A stretch of DNA of 64,000 nucleotides from Streptomyces coeruleorubidus (GCF_008705135.1 NZ_CP023694.1:7539001-7603000), one strand, 5' to 3'. Counted from the first letter of the stretch, positions 11,331-19,576 are shown. Made by a program: numbers and translations. Notes: generated from the sequence alone by a model not told the origin.

Positions 11331-11660
11331 GTGTTGCGGAGCGTTGAGCAGAGGCGGCAGGGGCCTGTGACCGGCGGCGACGAGGATCCGCGCGTGACGG
11401 AGCTGCGCTCCGCCGTCGCCCGGCTGCGCCGCCGGCTCGCCGCCCATCCCGGCGAGTTCGCCGACCGGACCATCGCCGAGGAGGAACTCGCCGCCCTGGA
11501 CGCCATGGCGGCCGACGGCACCCCCGAGATCCCACGGCTGCGCCGCTCCCTCCTGCTGATCGCGGGCGCGATCGGCTCGGTGAGCGCGCTGGCCCCGGAA
11601 CTGGCGGAGGTCCGCCGGGCCGTGGACCTCTTCGGCGGGCCGGTGCGGGGGCAGGGCTGA
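11331..11660 (+). CDS. Conserved Streptomyces hypothetical protein (possibly DUF5955)
   Basis: A 109-residue, mostly helical, soluble protein without a signal peptide or membrane segment. GTG 11331 follows a strong GGGGGAGGA ribosome-binding site, which decides the start. Arginine- and alanine-rich helices (TELRSAVARLRRRLAAHPGEF, RRSLLLIAGAIGSVSALAPELAEVRRAVDLF) suggest a small helical bundle. It resembles short Streptomyces proteins annotated as DUF5955, but this is from memory. It is divergent from the MobA-like gene and convergent with the dehydrogenase gene that follows. No function is proposed. Confidence 0.65.
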   Translation: MLRSVEQRRQGPVTGGDEDPRVTELRSAVARLRRRLAAHPGEFADRTIAEEELAALDAMAADGTPEIPRLRRSLLLIAGAIGSVSALAPELAEVRRAVDLFGGPVRGQG

Positions 11661-11700
11661 GGCTCTCTTCGGATCAGGCGGAAGGGTACGCCGGAGCCGG

Positions 11701-12858
11701 TCAACCATGCCGGTGGTAAGCCTTGTTGGCGATCCGCCACCTGTCGCCGACGCGGACCAGCAGGAAGACGTCGGTGAAGGTGTCCGCGCCGTGCAGGAGC
11801 GTCATGGTCGCCGTCGCGACGGTGCCGTGGACGTCGACGGTGTCGATGCGGCGGGAGCGGGCCGGCTCGTCCGCGGCCGGCCGGCCCGTGAAGAGAGCGC
11901 AGTACTCCTCCAGGGGCCATGAGACGAACGCGCCGTCCCGGATCCCCTCGACGTGGGCGGTGGGCAGGAACGCGTCACGGAAGTGGGCGGGGTCGCCGGT
12001 GGCGTGCCCGCGGACGTAGGCGCGGAGCGGTTCGAGCACCGCGTCATCGGCGGCGGGGGCGGTGGCCGCGGTGGCGATGTCCGCCTCGGGGCCGGCGGGG
12101 ACGTCCGCCAGGCCGGCCGCGCTGCGCAACGGCGTGTTCGACGCGGCGGCCAGCAGAGCCATGTCCTTGGCCAGTGCGCCGATCGTGAACTCGGCCGCGG
12201 CGGTGACGGGCTCGCCGGTGAGAAAAGCCCGCTTGTGCGCCACAAGCCCGCCGAGCCGGCCGAGTTCGAGTACGTCCAGTACCTGGTCGCGGGGCAGGCC
12301 GAGGGCGTCGCCCTGCCGCAGTGAGTCGCGCAGCGCGAGGACCGCGCCGGCGAGGCCGTTGTTGGCGATCAGCTTGAGCGCGGCGGCGGTGGCGGCATCC
12401 CCGACGGTCAGCACCGAGCCCAGCGTTTCCAGCACCGGCCGGGCCCCGTCCAAGGTGTCTCCCTCGGCGGCGGCGAGAATGCGCAGGGCACCGGCGGAGG
12501 CGGCCGGAACCGAGCCGAGCACGGGCGCGTGGACGTAGAACGGGCCGAGCCGCCGGGCCAGTTCCGACGCTTCGGCGGGGGAGATGGTGCTGGTGTTGAC
12601 CACGATCGTGTCGGCTCGCAGCGCGCCACGGACGTCGTCGAGGACCTGCCGGCAGGCCGGACCGTCGAACAGCGCCAGGAGTGCCAGGCCGGCCTCCGCC
12701 ACGGCGTCGCGCGGGTCGCCGGTCGTCCTGACGGCGCCCGAGGTGCGTCCGGACCGTGTCCAGCCGATGACGGTGCGGCCCTGAGCGGCCAGTCGGGTCG
12801 CGATCGCGTCGCCCATGCGCCCCAGGCCGAGGACGGCGATCGTGTGCGGTGTGGTCAT
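11701..12858 (-). CDS. Fusion: NAD-binding beta-hydroxyacid dehydrogenase-type domain plus C-terminal NTF2-like (lumazine-binding-type) domain
   Basis: A 385-residue protein. Residues 1-265 form a 6-phosphogluconate/3-hydroxyisobutyrate-dehydrogenase-like unit: GLGRMGDAIATRLAAQG is the Rossmann loop, VVNTSTISPAEASELA is the substrate loop, and KLIANN carries the catalytic lysine. Residues 280-385 (YVRGHATGDPAHFRDAFLPTAHVEGIRDG to LVRVGDRWRIANKAYHRH) look like the small NTF2-like Lumazine_bd_2 fold, usually a separate protein. ATG 12858 is chosen because the Rossmann strand begins four residues later. It is divergent from a LysR gene 94 nt away, which is its likely regulator. The substrate is unknown. 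Confidence 0.78.
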   Translation of the reverse strand: MTTPHTIAVLGLGRMGDAIATRLAAQGRTVIGWTRSGRTSGAVRTTGDPRDAVAEAGLALLALFDGPACRQVLDDVRGALRADTIVVNTSTISPAEASELARRLGPFYVHAPVLGSVPAASAGALRILAAAEGDTLDGARPVLETLGSVLTVGDAATAAALKLIANNGLAGAVLALRDSLRQGDALGLPRDQVLDVLELGRLGGLVAHKRAFLTGEPVTAAAEFTIGALAKDMALLAAASNTPLRSAAGLADVPAGPEADIATAATAPAADDAVLEPLRAYVRGHATGDPAHFRDAFLPTAHVEGIRDGAFVSWPLEEYCALFTGRPAADEPARSRRIDTVDVHGTVATATMTLLHGADTFTDVFLLVRVGDRWRIANKAYHRHG

Positions 12859-12952
12859 GGCGCCAGAGTGGTGGACTTCGGCGGCTGCGAACAGCGCAGA
12901 TCTCGCAGCCCCGCCCTGCGGGGTGCGCATACCGGCTGGTCATACTGTGATC

Positions 12953-13852
12953 ATGGACCTGACGGTGTGGCGAACCTTCGTGACGGTGTGCCGGCTCGGG
13001 TCGCTGTCCGCGGCGGCCGCCGAGCTCCACCACACGCAGTCGGCGGTCTCCCGGCAGATCGCCGGGCTGGAGCGGCAGCTCGGCGTGCCTCTGATGGAGC
13101 GTCATGCGCGCGGTGTGCGTCCGACGCCGGCCGGCGAGGTCTTCCGGCGCCACGCCCTCGCCACCCTCAACGAGGCCGACCGCGCTGTCCGCGCCGTACG
13201 TGACGCCCGTGACGGGGCGGTCAGCCCCCTGGCCGTCGGTGCGACACCCTCACTGGCCGCGGGGATCGTGCCCGAGGCCATCCGGGCCCTGCTGGAGCGC
13301 GACCGGGCGGTCCGCTGGAGCCTGCTTCCCGGTCTGAGCCCCGACCTGCACCAGCGCGTGATCACCGGCGATCTCGACCTCGCCGTCGTCACGGACGCAC
13401 CGCCGGGACTGCCCCACGACCCGAGGGTCGAGCGCCGCTTCCTCGGGCTGGACGAGATGGTCGTCGCGCTGCCCCTCGGCCATCCGCAGGCCGGACGCGG
13501 CCCGGTGCACATGCGGACGCTGGCCGAACAGACCTGGGTCGAGGACAACGACGGCTCGGCGGCGCTCCTGCGCCGGCACGCCGCCCGCGCCGGAGTCAGT
13601 GCCCGCATCGACCTCGCCGCGGCCGATCTGCCCGGCAAGCTGGCCCTGGTCGCGACCGGTCACGCGATCGCGCTGATACCCGGCGTGCTGACGTGCGCAC
13701 TGCGCACCGACGTCACCACGGTGAGCCTGCTGGATCCCCCCACCCGGGGCGTCTACACGATCACACCCCGCCGCGACCCGCATCCCACCGCGGCGCTCCT
13801 GCTCGACCGACTCGCCACGGCCTTCGCCCCCGCCGGTCCCACGGACTCGTGA
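12953..13852 (+). CDS. LysR-family transcriptional regulator
   Basis: A 299-residue LTTR. The N-terminal winged helix is clear (MDLTVWRTFVTVCRLGSLSAAAAELHHTQSAVSRQIAGLERQLGVPLMERHARGVRPTPAGE), followed by a periplasmic-binding-like effector domain to the C-terminus. ATG 12953 is the natural domain start. A CATACT/TACTGT -10-like sequence sits only 4-7 nt upstream and no Shine-Dalgarno is visible, so the mRNA may be leaderless. It is divergent from the fused dehydrogenase gene, the usual layout for a LysR regulator and its target. It converges on allR, whose stop is 19 nt away. Confidence 0.9.
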   Translation: MDLTVWRTFVTVCRLGSLSAAAAELHHTQSAVSRQIAGLERQLGVPLMERHARGVRPTPAGEVFRRHALATLNEADRAVRAVRDARDGAVSPLAVGATPSLAAGIVPEAIRALLERDRAVRWSLLPGLSPDLHQRVITGDLDLAVVTDAPPGLPHDPRVERRFLGLDEMVVALPLGHPQAGRGPVHMRTLAEQTWVEDNDGSAALLRRHAARAGVSARIDLAAADLPGKLALVATGHAIALIPGVLTCALRTDVTTVSLLDPPTRGVYTITPRRDPHPTAALLLDRLATAFAPAGPTDS

Positions 13853-13873
13853 CCGGGTCGTCGTGACCCGTCA
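13850..13873. terminator. Short hairpin across both stop codons of the lysR and allR genes
   Basis: CGGGTC-GTCGT-GACCCG, with outer TGA/TCA able to extend the stem around a bulged C, spans the 18-nt gap between the convergent genes and includes both stop codons. It is a plausible bidirectional terminator without a U tract, as is common in Streptomyces. Confidence 0.45.
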
Positions 13874-14668
13874 GGCGGGGTTCTGGGTCGCCAGGGCCTC
13901 GGACAGTTCGCCGGCGACCTGCTGGAGGACCGGCACGATCTTCTCCGTCGCCGCCTCCGTGACCCGGCCCGCCGGGCCGGAGATGGAAATGGCCGCGGCG
14001 GTGGGGGAGTCGGGCACCGAGACCGCCAGGCAGCGGACGCCGATCTCCTGCTCGTTGTCGTCGATCGCGTAGCCCTGGCGGCGCACGTCCTCCAGCGCCG
14101 CGAGGAACCCGTCGGGCGTCGTGATGGTCTTCTCCGTCGCGGCGGGCATGCCCGTACGGTTCAGCAGGGCGCGCACCTCCTCCGGCGGGAAACCGGCGAG
14201 CAGGGCCTTGCCCACGCCCGTGGAGTGCGGCAGCACGCGCCGGCCGACCTCCGTGAACATGCGCATCGAGTGCTTCGACGGCACCTGCGCCACGTAGACG
14301 ATCTCGTCCCCGTCCAGCAGCGCCATGTTCGCCGTCTCGCCGGTCTCCTCGACCAGCCGGGCGAGATACGGCCGCGCCCAGGTGCCCAGCAGCCGGGAGG
14401 CGGACTCGCCGAGACGGATCAGGCGCGGGCCGAGAGCGTACCGGCGGTTGCTCTGCTGCCGTACGTACCCGCAGGCCACCAGCGTGCGCATCAGGCGGTG
14501 GATGGTCGGCAGGGGCAGCCCGCTGCTCGCGGACAGCTCGCTCAGACCGACCTCGCCGCCCGCGTCCGCCATCCGTTCGAGCAGGTCGAAGGCGCGCTCC
14601 AGGGACTGGACCCCGCCGTTGGCGGAGGACCGGGGGGAGTCGGTGGTGCTGGCGCTGGACGTCGGCAC
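13871..14668 (-). CDS. allR: IclR-family repressor of allantoin genes
   Basis: A 265-residue IclR-type regulator. The N-terminal winged helix is GGVQSLERAFDLLERMADAGGEVGLSELSASSGLPLPTIHRLMRTLVACGYV, and the effector domain contains VAQVPSKHSMRMFTEVGRRVLPHSTGVGKALLAG and IGVRCLAVSVPD, both typical. It is divergent from allB-alc. This places it as AllR, which in S. coelicolor is known to repress allantoin-pathway genes; the ligand there is an allantoin-derived metabolite or glyoxylate-type effector. Candidate operators lie in the divergent region and at aceB. ATG 14668 starts a short serine-rich tail before the helix-turn-helix. Confidence 0.88.
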   Translation of the reverse strand: MPTSSASTTDSPRSSANGGVQSLERAFDLLERMADAGGEVGLSELSASSGLPLPTIHRLMRTLVACGYVRQQSNRRYALGPRLIRLGESASRLLGTWARPYLARLVEETGETANMALLDGDEIVYVAQVPSKHSMRMFTEVGRRVLPHSTGVGKALLAGFPPEEVRALLNRTGMPAATEKTITTPDGFLAALEDVRRQGYAIDDNEQEIGVRCLAVSVPDSPTAAAISISGPAGRVTEAATEKIVPVLQQVAGELSEALATQNPA

Positions 14669-14711
14669 GGCGCGTTCCTTTCGGGTAGCATTTCGCTTCC
14701 CGGGATATTAA

Positions 14712-14726
14712 TTCCGCTTCGTGGAA
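14712..14726. promoter_or_regulatory. Candidate operator between allR and allB (TTCC-N7-GGAA)
   Basis: TTCC-GCTTCGT-GGAA lies 44-58 nt upstream of the allR start. It has the same N7 centre as the two TTCAA-N7-TTGAA sites but different arms, so it may be an autoregulatory site or a chance dyad. Confidence 0.35.
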
Positions 14727-14800
14727 AAGTCCAGGGGAGGGGTGCTGGTGTGTCCTGTAGCAGTGTGCCCTTGACGGGGCCGGAACGGGAGTGAAGACTC

Positions 14801-14819
14801 CTTCAACAGAACGTTGAAG
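14801..14819. promoter_or_regulatory. Candidate AllR operator in front of allB
   Basis: A perfect dyad CTTCAAC-AGAAC-GTTGAAG lies 13-31 nt before the allB GTG start and abuts its ribosome-binding site. A weak promoter (TTGACG at 14771-14776, AAGACT at 14794-14799) would place the transcription start inside it. It shares TCAACAGA...TTGAA with the aceB site. Confidence 0.65.
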
Positions 14820-14831
14820 AAAGGGGTCCGG

Positions 14832-16172
14832 GTGTCCGACGCTGAACTGGTGCTTCGCTCGACGCGTGTCATCACTCCCGAGGGGACGCGCGCCGCATCG
14901 GTCGCGGTCGCCGCGGGCAAGATCACTGCCGTCCTCCCGTACGACGCACCCGTACCGGAGACCGCCCGCCTGGAGGACCTGGGCGACCACGTCCTGCTGC
15001 CCGGCCTGGTCGACACCCACGTGCACGTCAACGATCCCGGACGCACCGAGTGGGAGGGCTTCTGGACCGCCACCCGCGCCGCCGCGGCCGGCGGCATCAC
15101 GACCCTCGTCGACATGCCCCTCAACTCCCTCCCGCCGACCACGACCGTCGCGCACCTGCGGACCAAGCAGCAGGTCGCCGCCGACAAGGCGCACATCGAC
15201 GTCGGCTTCTGGGGCGGCGCCCTGCCCGACAACACCACCGACCTGCGCCCGCTGCACGAGGCCGGCGTCTTCGGCTTCAAGGCGTTCCTGTCGCCGTCCG
15301 GAGTCGACGAGTTCCCGCACCTCGAACGGGACCCGCTCGCCCGCACCATGACCGAGATCGCCGCCTTCGACGGCCTGCTCATCGTGCACGCCGAGGACCC
15401 CCACCTCCTCGCCTCCGCCCCGCAGCGGCCCGGCCCCAGATACGCCGACTTCCTCGCCTCCCGCCCCCGGGACGCCGAGGACACCGCCATCGCCCGGCTC
15501 ATCCGCGAGGCGAAGGCCCTCGACGCGCGCGTGCACGTGCTCCACCTGTCCTCCAGCGACGCCCTGCCGATGATCGCCGAGGCGCGGGCGGAGGGCGTCC
15601 GCGTCACCGTGGAGACCTGCCCCCACTACCTCACCCTCACCGCCGAGGAAGTCCCCGACGGAGCCAGCGAGTTCAAGTGCTGCCCGCCGATCCGCGAGGC
15701 CGCCAACCAGGACCTGCTCTGGCAGGCGCTGGCCGACGGCACCATCGACTGCGTCGTCACCGACCACTCCCCGTCCACCGCCGACCTGAAGACCGACGAC
15801 TTCGCTACGGCCTGGGGCGGCATCTCCGGGCTCCAGCTGAGCCTGTCGGCGGTGTGGACCGAGGCCCGCAGGCGCGGGCACGGCCTGGAGGACGTGGTCC
15901 GCTGGATGTCCGCGCGGACGTCCGAACTCGTCGGGCTCGACGACCGCAAGGGCGCCATCGCGGCCGGCCGCGACGCCGACTTCGCCGTCCTCGCCCCCGA
16001 CGAGACCTTCACCGTCGACCCCGTGGCCCTCCAGCACCGCAACCACGTCACGGCCTACGCGGGCAGGACCCTGTACGGCGTCGTGAAGTCCACCTGGCTG
16101 CGCGGGCAGCGCATCGTCGCGGACGGCGAGTTCACCGAACCGAAGGGGCGACTCCTCACCCGAACCGACTGA
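14832..16172 (+). CDS. allB: Allantoinase
   Basis: A 446-residue cyclic amidohydrolase that opens allantoin to allantoate. The metal-binding DTHVHVNDPGRTEWEGF, the FKAFLSPSGVDEF segment with the lysine that is carbamylated in this family, HAEDPHLL, the VHVLHLSSSDALPM histidines, and CVVTDHSPST are all present. Length is normal. GTG 14832 is preferred over a TTG at 14814 because GAAGAAAGG (14817-14825) is correctly spaced for it and MSDAELVLRSTRVITPEG is the usual beginning. Allantoicase follows 34 nt downstream, so allB-alc form one operon under the divergent AllR. Confidence 0.95.
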   Translation: MSDAELVLRSTRVITPEGTRAASVAVAAGKITAVLPYDAPVPETARLEDLGDHVLLPGLVDTHVHVNDPGRTEWEGFWTATRAAAAGGITTLVDMPLNSLPPTTTVAHLRTKQQVAADKAHIDVGFWGGALPDNTTDLRPLHEAGVFGFKAFLSPSGVDEFPHLERDPLARTMTEIAAFDGLLIVHAEDPHLLASAPQRPGPRYADFLASRPRDAEDTAIARLIREAKALDARVHVLHLSSSDALPMIAEARAEGVRVTVETCPHYLTLTAEEVPDGASEFKCCPPIREAANQDLLWQALADGTIDCVVTDHSPSTADLKTDDFATAWGGISGLQLSLSAVWTEARRRGHGLEDVVRWMSARTSELVGLDDRKGAIAAGRDADFAVLAPDETFTVDPVALQHRNHVTAYAGRTLYGVVKSTWLRGQRIVADGEFTEPKGRLLTRTD

Positions 16173-16206
16173 TCCCCATTCCGGACGAGAAAGGCACCTG
16201 ATCACC

Positions 16207-17322
16207 GTGACGGCGATTCCCAGCTTCACCGGCGACGCGAACCCCTACGGAGGCGGCGACCCGTACGCGGACTACCGCACCGCCGACTTCCCCTTCACCC
16301 AGTACGCCGACCTCGCCGACCGGCGCCTCGGCGCCGGTGTCATCGCCGCCAACGACGAGTTCTTCGCCCAGCGCGAGAACCTGCTGGTGCCCGGGCGCGC
16401 CGAGTTCGACCCCGAGCACTTCGGGCACAAGGGCAAGATCATGGACGGCTGGGAGACGCGCCGCCGCCGGGGCGCCTCCGCCGAGCACCCCTGGCCGACC
16501 GCGGAGGACCACGACTGGGCGCTGGTCCGCCTCGGTGCCCCGGGCGTGGTCCGGGGGATCGTCGTCGACACGGCGCACTTCCGCGGCAACTACCCGCAGG
16601 CCGTGTCCGTCGAGGGCACCTGCGTGCCGGGCTCCCCGTCGCCGGAGGAGCTCCTCGGGGACGACGTGAAGTGGACGACCCTCGTTCCGCGCACCCCGGT
16701 CGGCGGCCACGCGGCGAACGGCTTCCCCGTCGCGGTCGAGCAGCGCTTCACCCACCTGCGGGTCAACCAGCACCCCGACGGCGGCATCGCCCGCCTGCGC
16801 GTGCACGGCGAGGTCGTCCCGGACCCCGCCTGGCTGGAGGTGCTCGGTACCTTCGACGTCGTCGCCCTGGAGAACGGCGGCCGGGTCGAGGACGCCTCCG
16901 ACCTCTTCTACTCGCCCGCCACCAACACCATCCAGCCGGGACGCTCCCGCAAGATGGACGACGGCTGGGAGACCCGGCGCCGCCGTGACCAGGGCCACGA
17001 CTGGATCCGCTACCGGCTGGCCGCCCAGTCCCGGATCCGCGCCCTGGAGATCGACACCGCGTACCTCAAGGGCAACAGCGCCGGCTGGGCCTCGGTATCC
17101 GTGCGCGACGGCGAGGACGGCCAGTGGCGGGAGATCCTGCCCCGCACGCGCCTCCAGCCCGACACCGACCACCGCTTCGTACTCCCGGTCCCGGCCGTCG
17201 GCACCCACGCGCGCGTCGACATCTTCCCGGACGGCGGCATCTCCCGGCTGCGGCTGTTCGGCTCCCTGACGGAGGACGGTGCGCGGCGCCTCGCGGCGCG
17301 TCACCAGGAACTGGGCGGCTGA
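16207..17322 (+). CDS. alc: Allantoicase
   Basis: A 371-residue allantoicase, which hydrolyses allantoate to ureidoglycolate and urea. It shows the internal duplication of the family: KIMDGWETRRRRG with IVVDTAHFRGNYPQAVSVEG in the first half, and KMDDGWETRRRRDQGHDW with LEIDTAYLKGNSAGWASV in the second. Each half ends in a similar jelly-roll strand with HPDGGIARLRVHGE or FPDGGISRLRLFGS. GTG 16207 follows a GAGAAAGG ribosome-binding site. It is the second gene of the allantoin operon, and a strong hairpin follows the stop. Glyoxylate released later in this pathway would feed AceB. Confidence 0.95.
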   Translation: MTAIPSFTGDANPYGGGDPYADYRTADFPFTQYADLADRRLGAGVIAANDEFFAQRENLLVPGRAEFDPEHFGHKGKIMDGWETRRRRGASAEHPWPTAEDHDWALVRLGAPGVVRGIVVDTAHFRGNYPQAVSVEGTCVPGSPSPEELLGDDVKWTTLVPRTPVGGHAANGFPVAVEQRFTHLRVNQHPDGGIARLRVHGEVVPDPAWLEVLGTFDVVALENGGRVEDASDLFYSPATNTIQPGRSRKMDDGWETRRRRDQGHDWIRYRLAAQSRIRALEIDTAYLKGNSAGWASVSVRDGEDGQWREILPRTRLQPDTDHRFVLPVPAVGTHARVDIFPDGGISRLRLFGSLTEDGARRLAARHQELGG

Positions 17323-17336
17323 GCCGGCCCCACCCC

Positions 17337-17397
17337 AGGGGGCGCACCGGCCCGACAGCACCGGTGCGCCCCCTGTCTCAGTACCGGTGCGCCCCCT
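17337..17397. terminator. Bidirectional terminator with a duplicated right arm
   Basis: A perfect 14-bp stem has its left arm at 17337-17350, a 10-nt loop, and its right arm CCGGTGCGCCCCCT at 17361-17374. The identical right arm recurs at 17384-17397. The left arm can therefore pair with either copy. The element lies between the convergent alc and SDR genes. Confidence 0.8.
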
Positions 17398-17400
17398 TCC

Positions 17401-18162
17401 TCACGCCGCGTGCCCGCCGTCCACGGCGAACTCCGCACCGGTGACGTACGTCGCCCCGGCCAGATACGCCACCATCGACGCCACCTCGTCCGCCGTCCCG
17501 AACCGCCCCAGCGCCGTCATCGCCGCCTGGCCGGCCGCGTACGGCCCGTCCGCCGGATTCATGTCGGTGTCGATCGGCCCCGGGTGGACGAGGTTCGCCG
17601 TGATCCCGCGCCCGCCCAGCTCCCTGGCCAGCGCCTTGGTCATACCGGCCAGGGCCGCCTTGCTCGTGGCGTAGAGCGTGCCGCCGGGCCCCGGCACGCG
17701 CTGCGCCATGCAACTGCCGATCGTGATGATCCGCCCGCCCTCGGGCATGCGCGCGGCGGCGGCCTGGGAGGTCAGGAAGACCCCGCGCACGTTGACGGCG
17801 AGGACGCGGTCCACGTCGGCGAGCGACAGGGTCTCCAGTGGCCCGAGCACCCCCACGCCCGCGTTGTTCACCAGGATGTCGAGGCCGCCCAGCGCCTCGG
17901 CCGCGGCGGTCACGGCACCGGCCGCCTCGGCGGCGTCCGCCGCGTCCGCGCGCACCGCCACCGCCCGGCGCCCCAGCTCCTCCACGGCCCGTACGACGTC
18001 CTCGGCCGCCTCCTTGCCGTTCACGTAGCCGACCGCCACGTCCGCGCCCTCCCGGGCCAGCCGCAGGGCCGTCGCCGCGCCGATGCCACGGCTCGCGCCG
18101 GTCACGAGCGCCGCCTTGCCGTTGAGAGTTCCGAGATTTCCGAGAGTTCCTTGAGAAGTCAT
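17401..18162 (-). CDS. Short-chain dehydrogenase/reductase
   Basis: A 253-residue classical SDR. It has the TGASRGIG cofactor loop, ILVNNAGVGV, active-site IGSCMAQ serine and YATSKAAL (YxxxK), and ends with GATYVTGAEFAVDGGHA. The enzyme probably reduces or oxidises a small carbonyl compound with NAD(P)H; the substrate is unknown. ATG 18162 is chosen because the cofactor-binding strand starts about 12 residues later; the frame extends further upstream without family similarity. It is divergent from the RibD-C-type reductase gene (175 nt) and convergent with alc. Confidence 0.88.
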   Translation of the reverse strand: MTSQGTLGNLGTLNGKAALVTGASRGIGAATALRLAREGADVAVGYVNGKEAAEDVVRAVEELGRRAVAVRADAADAAEAAGAVTAAAEALGGLDILVNNAGVGVLGPLETLSLADVDRVLAVNVRGVFLTSQAAAARMPEGGRIITIGSCMAQRVPGPGGTLYATSKAALAGMTKALARELGGRGITANLVHPGPIDTDMNPADGPYAAGQAAMTALGRFGTADEVASMVAYLAGATYVTGAEFAVDGGHAA

Positions 18163-18337
18163 GGGTCCATCCCACCGGCCGGCCGACACCGGGGCTGGCG
18201 GTGAACGGACGTCGAGGTGGGCTCCTCGGGTTCCCGCGCCGCGGGAGCCGTACGGCCGAGCGATGAGTTGCGGACGCCCACGGGGTCTGAACCGATGACA
18301 ACAGACCCGACCGTTTCCGAGAAGAAGGGCACCCGCC

Positions 18338-18964
18338 ATGGGCAAGCTCGTCTCCACCCTCTTCGTCACCCTCGACGGCGTCTACCAGGCCCCGGGCGGC
18401 CCTCACGAGGACACCCGGGGCGGCTTCACCCACGGCGGCTGGAGCTTCCCGTACGCCGACGAGGACTTCGGCCGCTTCATCGACGAGGTCTTCGCACGGC
18501 CGCACGCCTTCCTGCTCGGGCGCCGCACGTACGACATCTTCAACACGTTCTGGCCGAAGGTGACCGACCCCGCCGATCCGGTCGCCTCGAAACTCAACGC
18601 CCTGCCGAAGTACGTCCCGTCCTCGACGCTCAAGGACCCCGAGTGGGCGGGCACCACCGTGCTCACCGGCGACCTCGCCAAGGAGGTCACGGCCCTGAAG
18701 GAGCGCACCGACGGCGAGATCCAGGTGCACGGCAGCGGCGCCCTCGTCCGGTCCCTGCTGGCGCACGGCCTCGTCGACTCGCTGCATCTGCTGACCTTCC
18801 CGGTCGTGCTCGGCGCCGGGTTCCGGCTGTTCCCGGAGGGCGCCGTACCGACCGCCTTCCGGCACGCCGGAGGGAGCGTCACCAGCACGGGCGTCTCGAT
18901 CCAGACGTACGAGGTGGCGGGCCGTCCGGAGTACGGCGAGTACGCGCTGCCGGAGGACGCGTAG
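18338..18964 (+). CDS. Dihydrofolate-reductase-like (RibD C-terminal domain) protein
   Basis: A 208-residue protein of the DHFR/RibD-C family. Motifs are TLFVTLDGVYQAPGGPHED, the NADPH-binding FLLGRRTYDIF, GTTVLTGDLAKEVTALKER, IQVHGSGALVRSLL, and VVLGAGFRLFPEG near the end. Such proteins are small NADPH-dependent reductases of mostly unknown substrate. AGAAGGGCACCCGCC upstream of ATG 18338 provides the ribosome-binding site. It is divergent from the SDR gene, so the two oxidoreductases may share a control region, though no clear operator is seen in the 175-nt gap. Confidence 0.85.
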   Translation: MGKLVSTLFVTLDGVYQAPGGPHEDTRGGFTHGGWSFPYADEDFGRFIDEVFARPHAFLLGRRTYDIFNTFWPKVTDPADPVASKLNALPKYVPSSTLKDPEWAGTTVLTGDLAKEVTALKERTDGEIQVHGSGALVRSLLAHGLVDSLHLLTFPVVLGAGFRLFPEGAVPTAFRHAGGSVTSTGVSIQTYEVAGRPEYGEYALPEDA

Positions 18965-19087
18965 CCGCCCCGCCCCGGCGTCCTCACCGGCCCTGGTGAA
19001 CAGCGCGTGCGGGCGCCGGGCGGAGGTTAACTTCCCGCTAACTCATCGGACTTGACGGGAAAATCTCCGGGCTTGTCATTGACATGC

Positions 19088-19110
19088 CACTGTCTACGCG
19101 CGTCATCATG
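19088..19110 (+). promoter_or_regulatory. Candidate promoter element before the secreted RNase
   Basis: TTGACA at 19078-19083 and a TCTACGCGCGTC string shortly downstream lie within about 35 nt of the start. The second string resembles sequences I recall upstream of other Streptomyces secreted-enzyme genes. Spacing does not match a standard sigma-70 promoter, and no ribosome-binding site is evident. Confidence 0.3.
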
Positions 19111-19115
19111 TGCGC

Positions 19116-19511
19116 ATGAATTTCCCCCCACGCGCCTCGCGGCTCGGCGCAGCAGCCGCCCTCCTGTCCGCCCTCCTCGTCGGCGGTACCGTCTCCGCCA
19201 CCACGGCCGACGCGGCCCCCACCGCCGTCGGCAGCATCTGCTACGGCGACCTGCCGTCCCAGGCCCACGACACGCTCGACCTGATCGAACAGGGCGGCCC
19301 CTTCCCGTTCGAGCAGGACGGCACCGTCTTCCAGAACCGGGAGGGCATCCTGCCGAGCCAGTCGTCCGGCTACTACCACGAGTACACGGTCATCACCCCC
19401 GGCTCCTCCACCCGCGGTGCGCGGCGCATCGTCACCGGTGAGGAGAACCGGGAGGACTACTACACGGCCGACCACTACGAGTCGTTCGACCTGGTCGACT
19501 ACGGCTGCTGA
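19116..19511 (+). CDS. Secreted guanyl-specific ribonuclease (RNase Sa / N1-T1 family)
   Basis: A 131-residue precursor, from ATG 19116 (a GTG two codons earlier is the alternative). A Sec signal peptide (RLGAAAALLSALLVGGTVSATTADA) precedes a roughly 95-residue mature domain very close to RNase Sa: CYGDLPSQAHDTLDLI, GPFPFEQDGTVFQNREG, YYHEYTVITPG with the catalytic glutamate, TRGARRIVTGE with the arginine, and YYTADHYESF with the histidine. Cysteines near both ends would form the single disulfide. It cleaves RNA after guanosine outside the cell. No barstar-type inhibitor gene is adjacent. Confidence 0.93.
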   Translation: MNFPPRASRLGAAAALLSALLVGGTVSATTADAAPTAVGSICYGDLPSQAHDTLDLIEQGGPFPFEQDGTVFQNREGILPSQSSGYYHEYTVITPGSSTRGARRIVTGEENREDYYTADHYESFDLVDYGC

Positions 19512-19538
19512 GCCGGGCGGTCACCTCCGTGAACGCCG

Positions 19539-19576
19539 GCCGGAAGTCCGCCCGCGTGCTCAGACGGACTTCCGGC
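19539..19576. terminator. Bidirectional terminator hairpin
   Basis: A perfect 12-bp stem, GCCGGAAGTCCG (19539-19550) with CGGACTTCCGGC (19565-19576) and a 14-nt loop, lies after the RNase stop. Its right arm is inside the last codons of the convergent small membrane-protein gene. Confidence 0.75.

Noticed and set aside
13761..16229. An 822-codon open frame antisense to allR and allB
   Set aside because: The frame covers allantoinase on the other strand and lacks family motifs; such long shadows are expected at this GC content.
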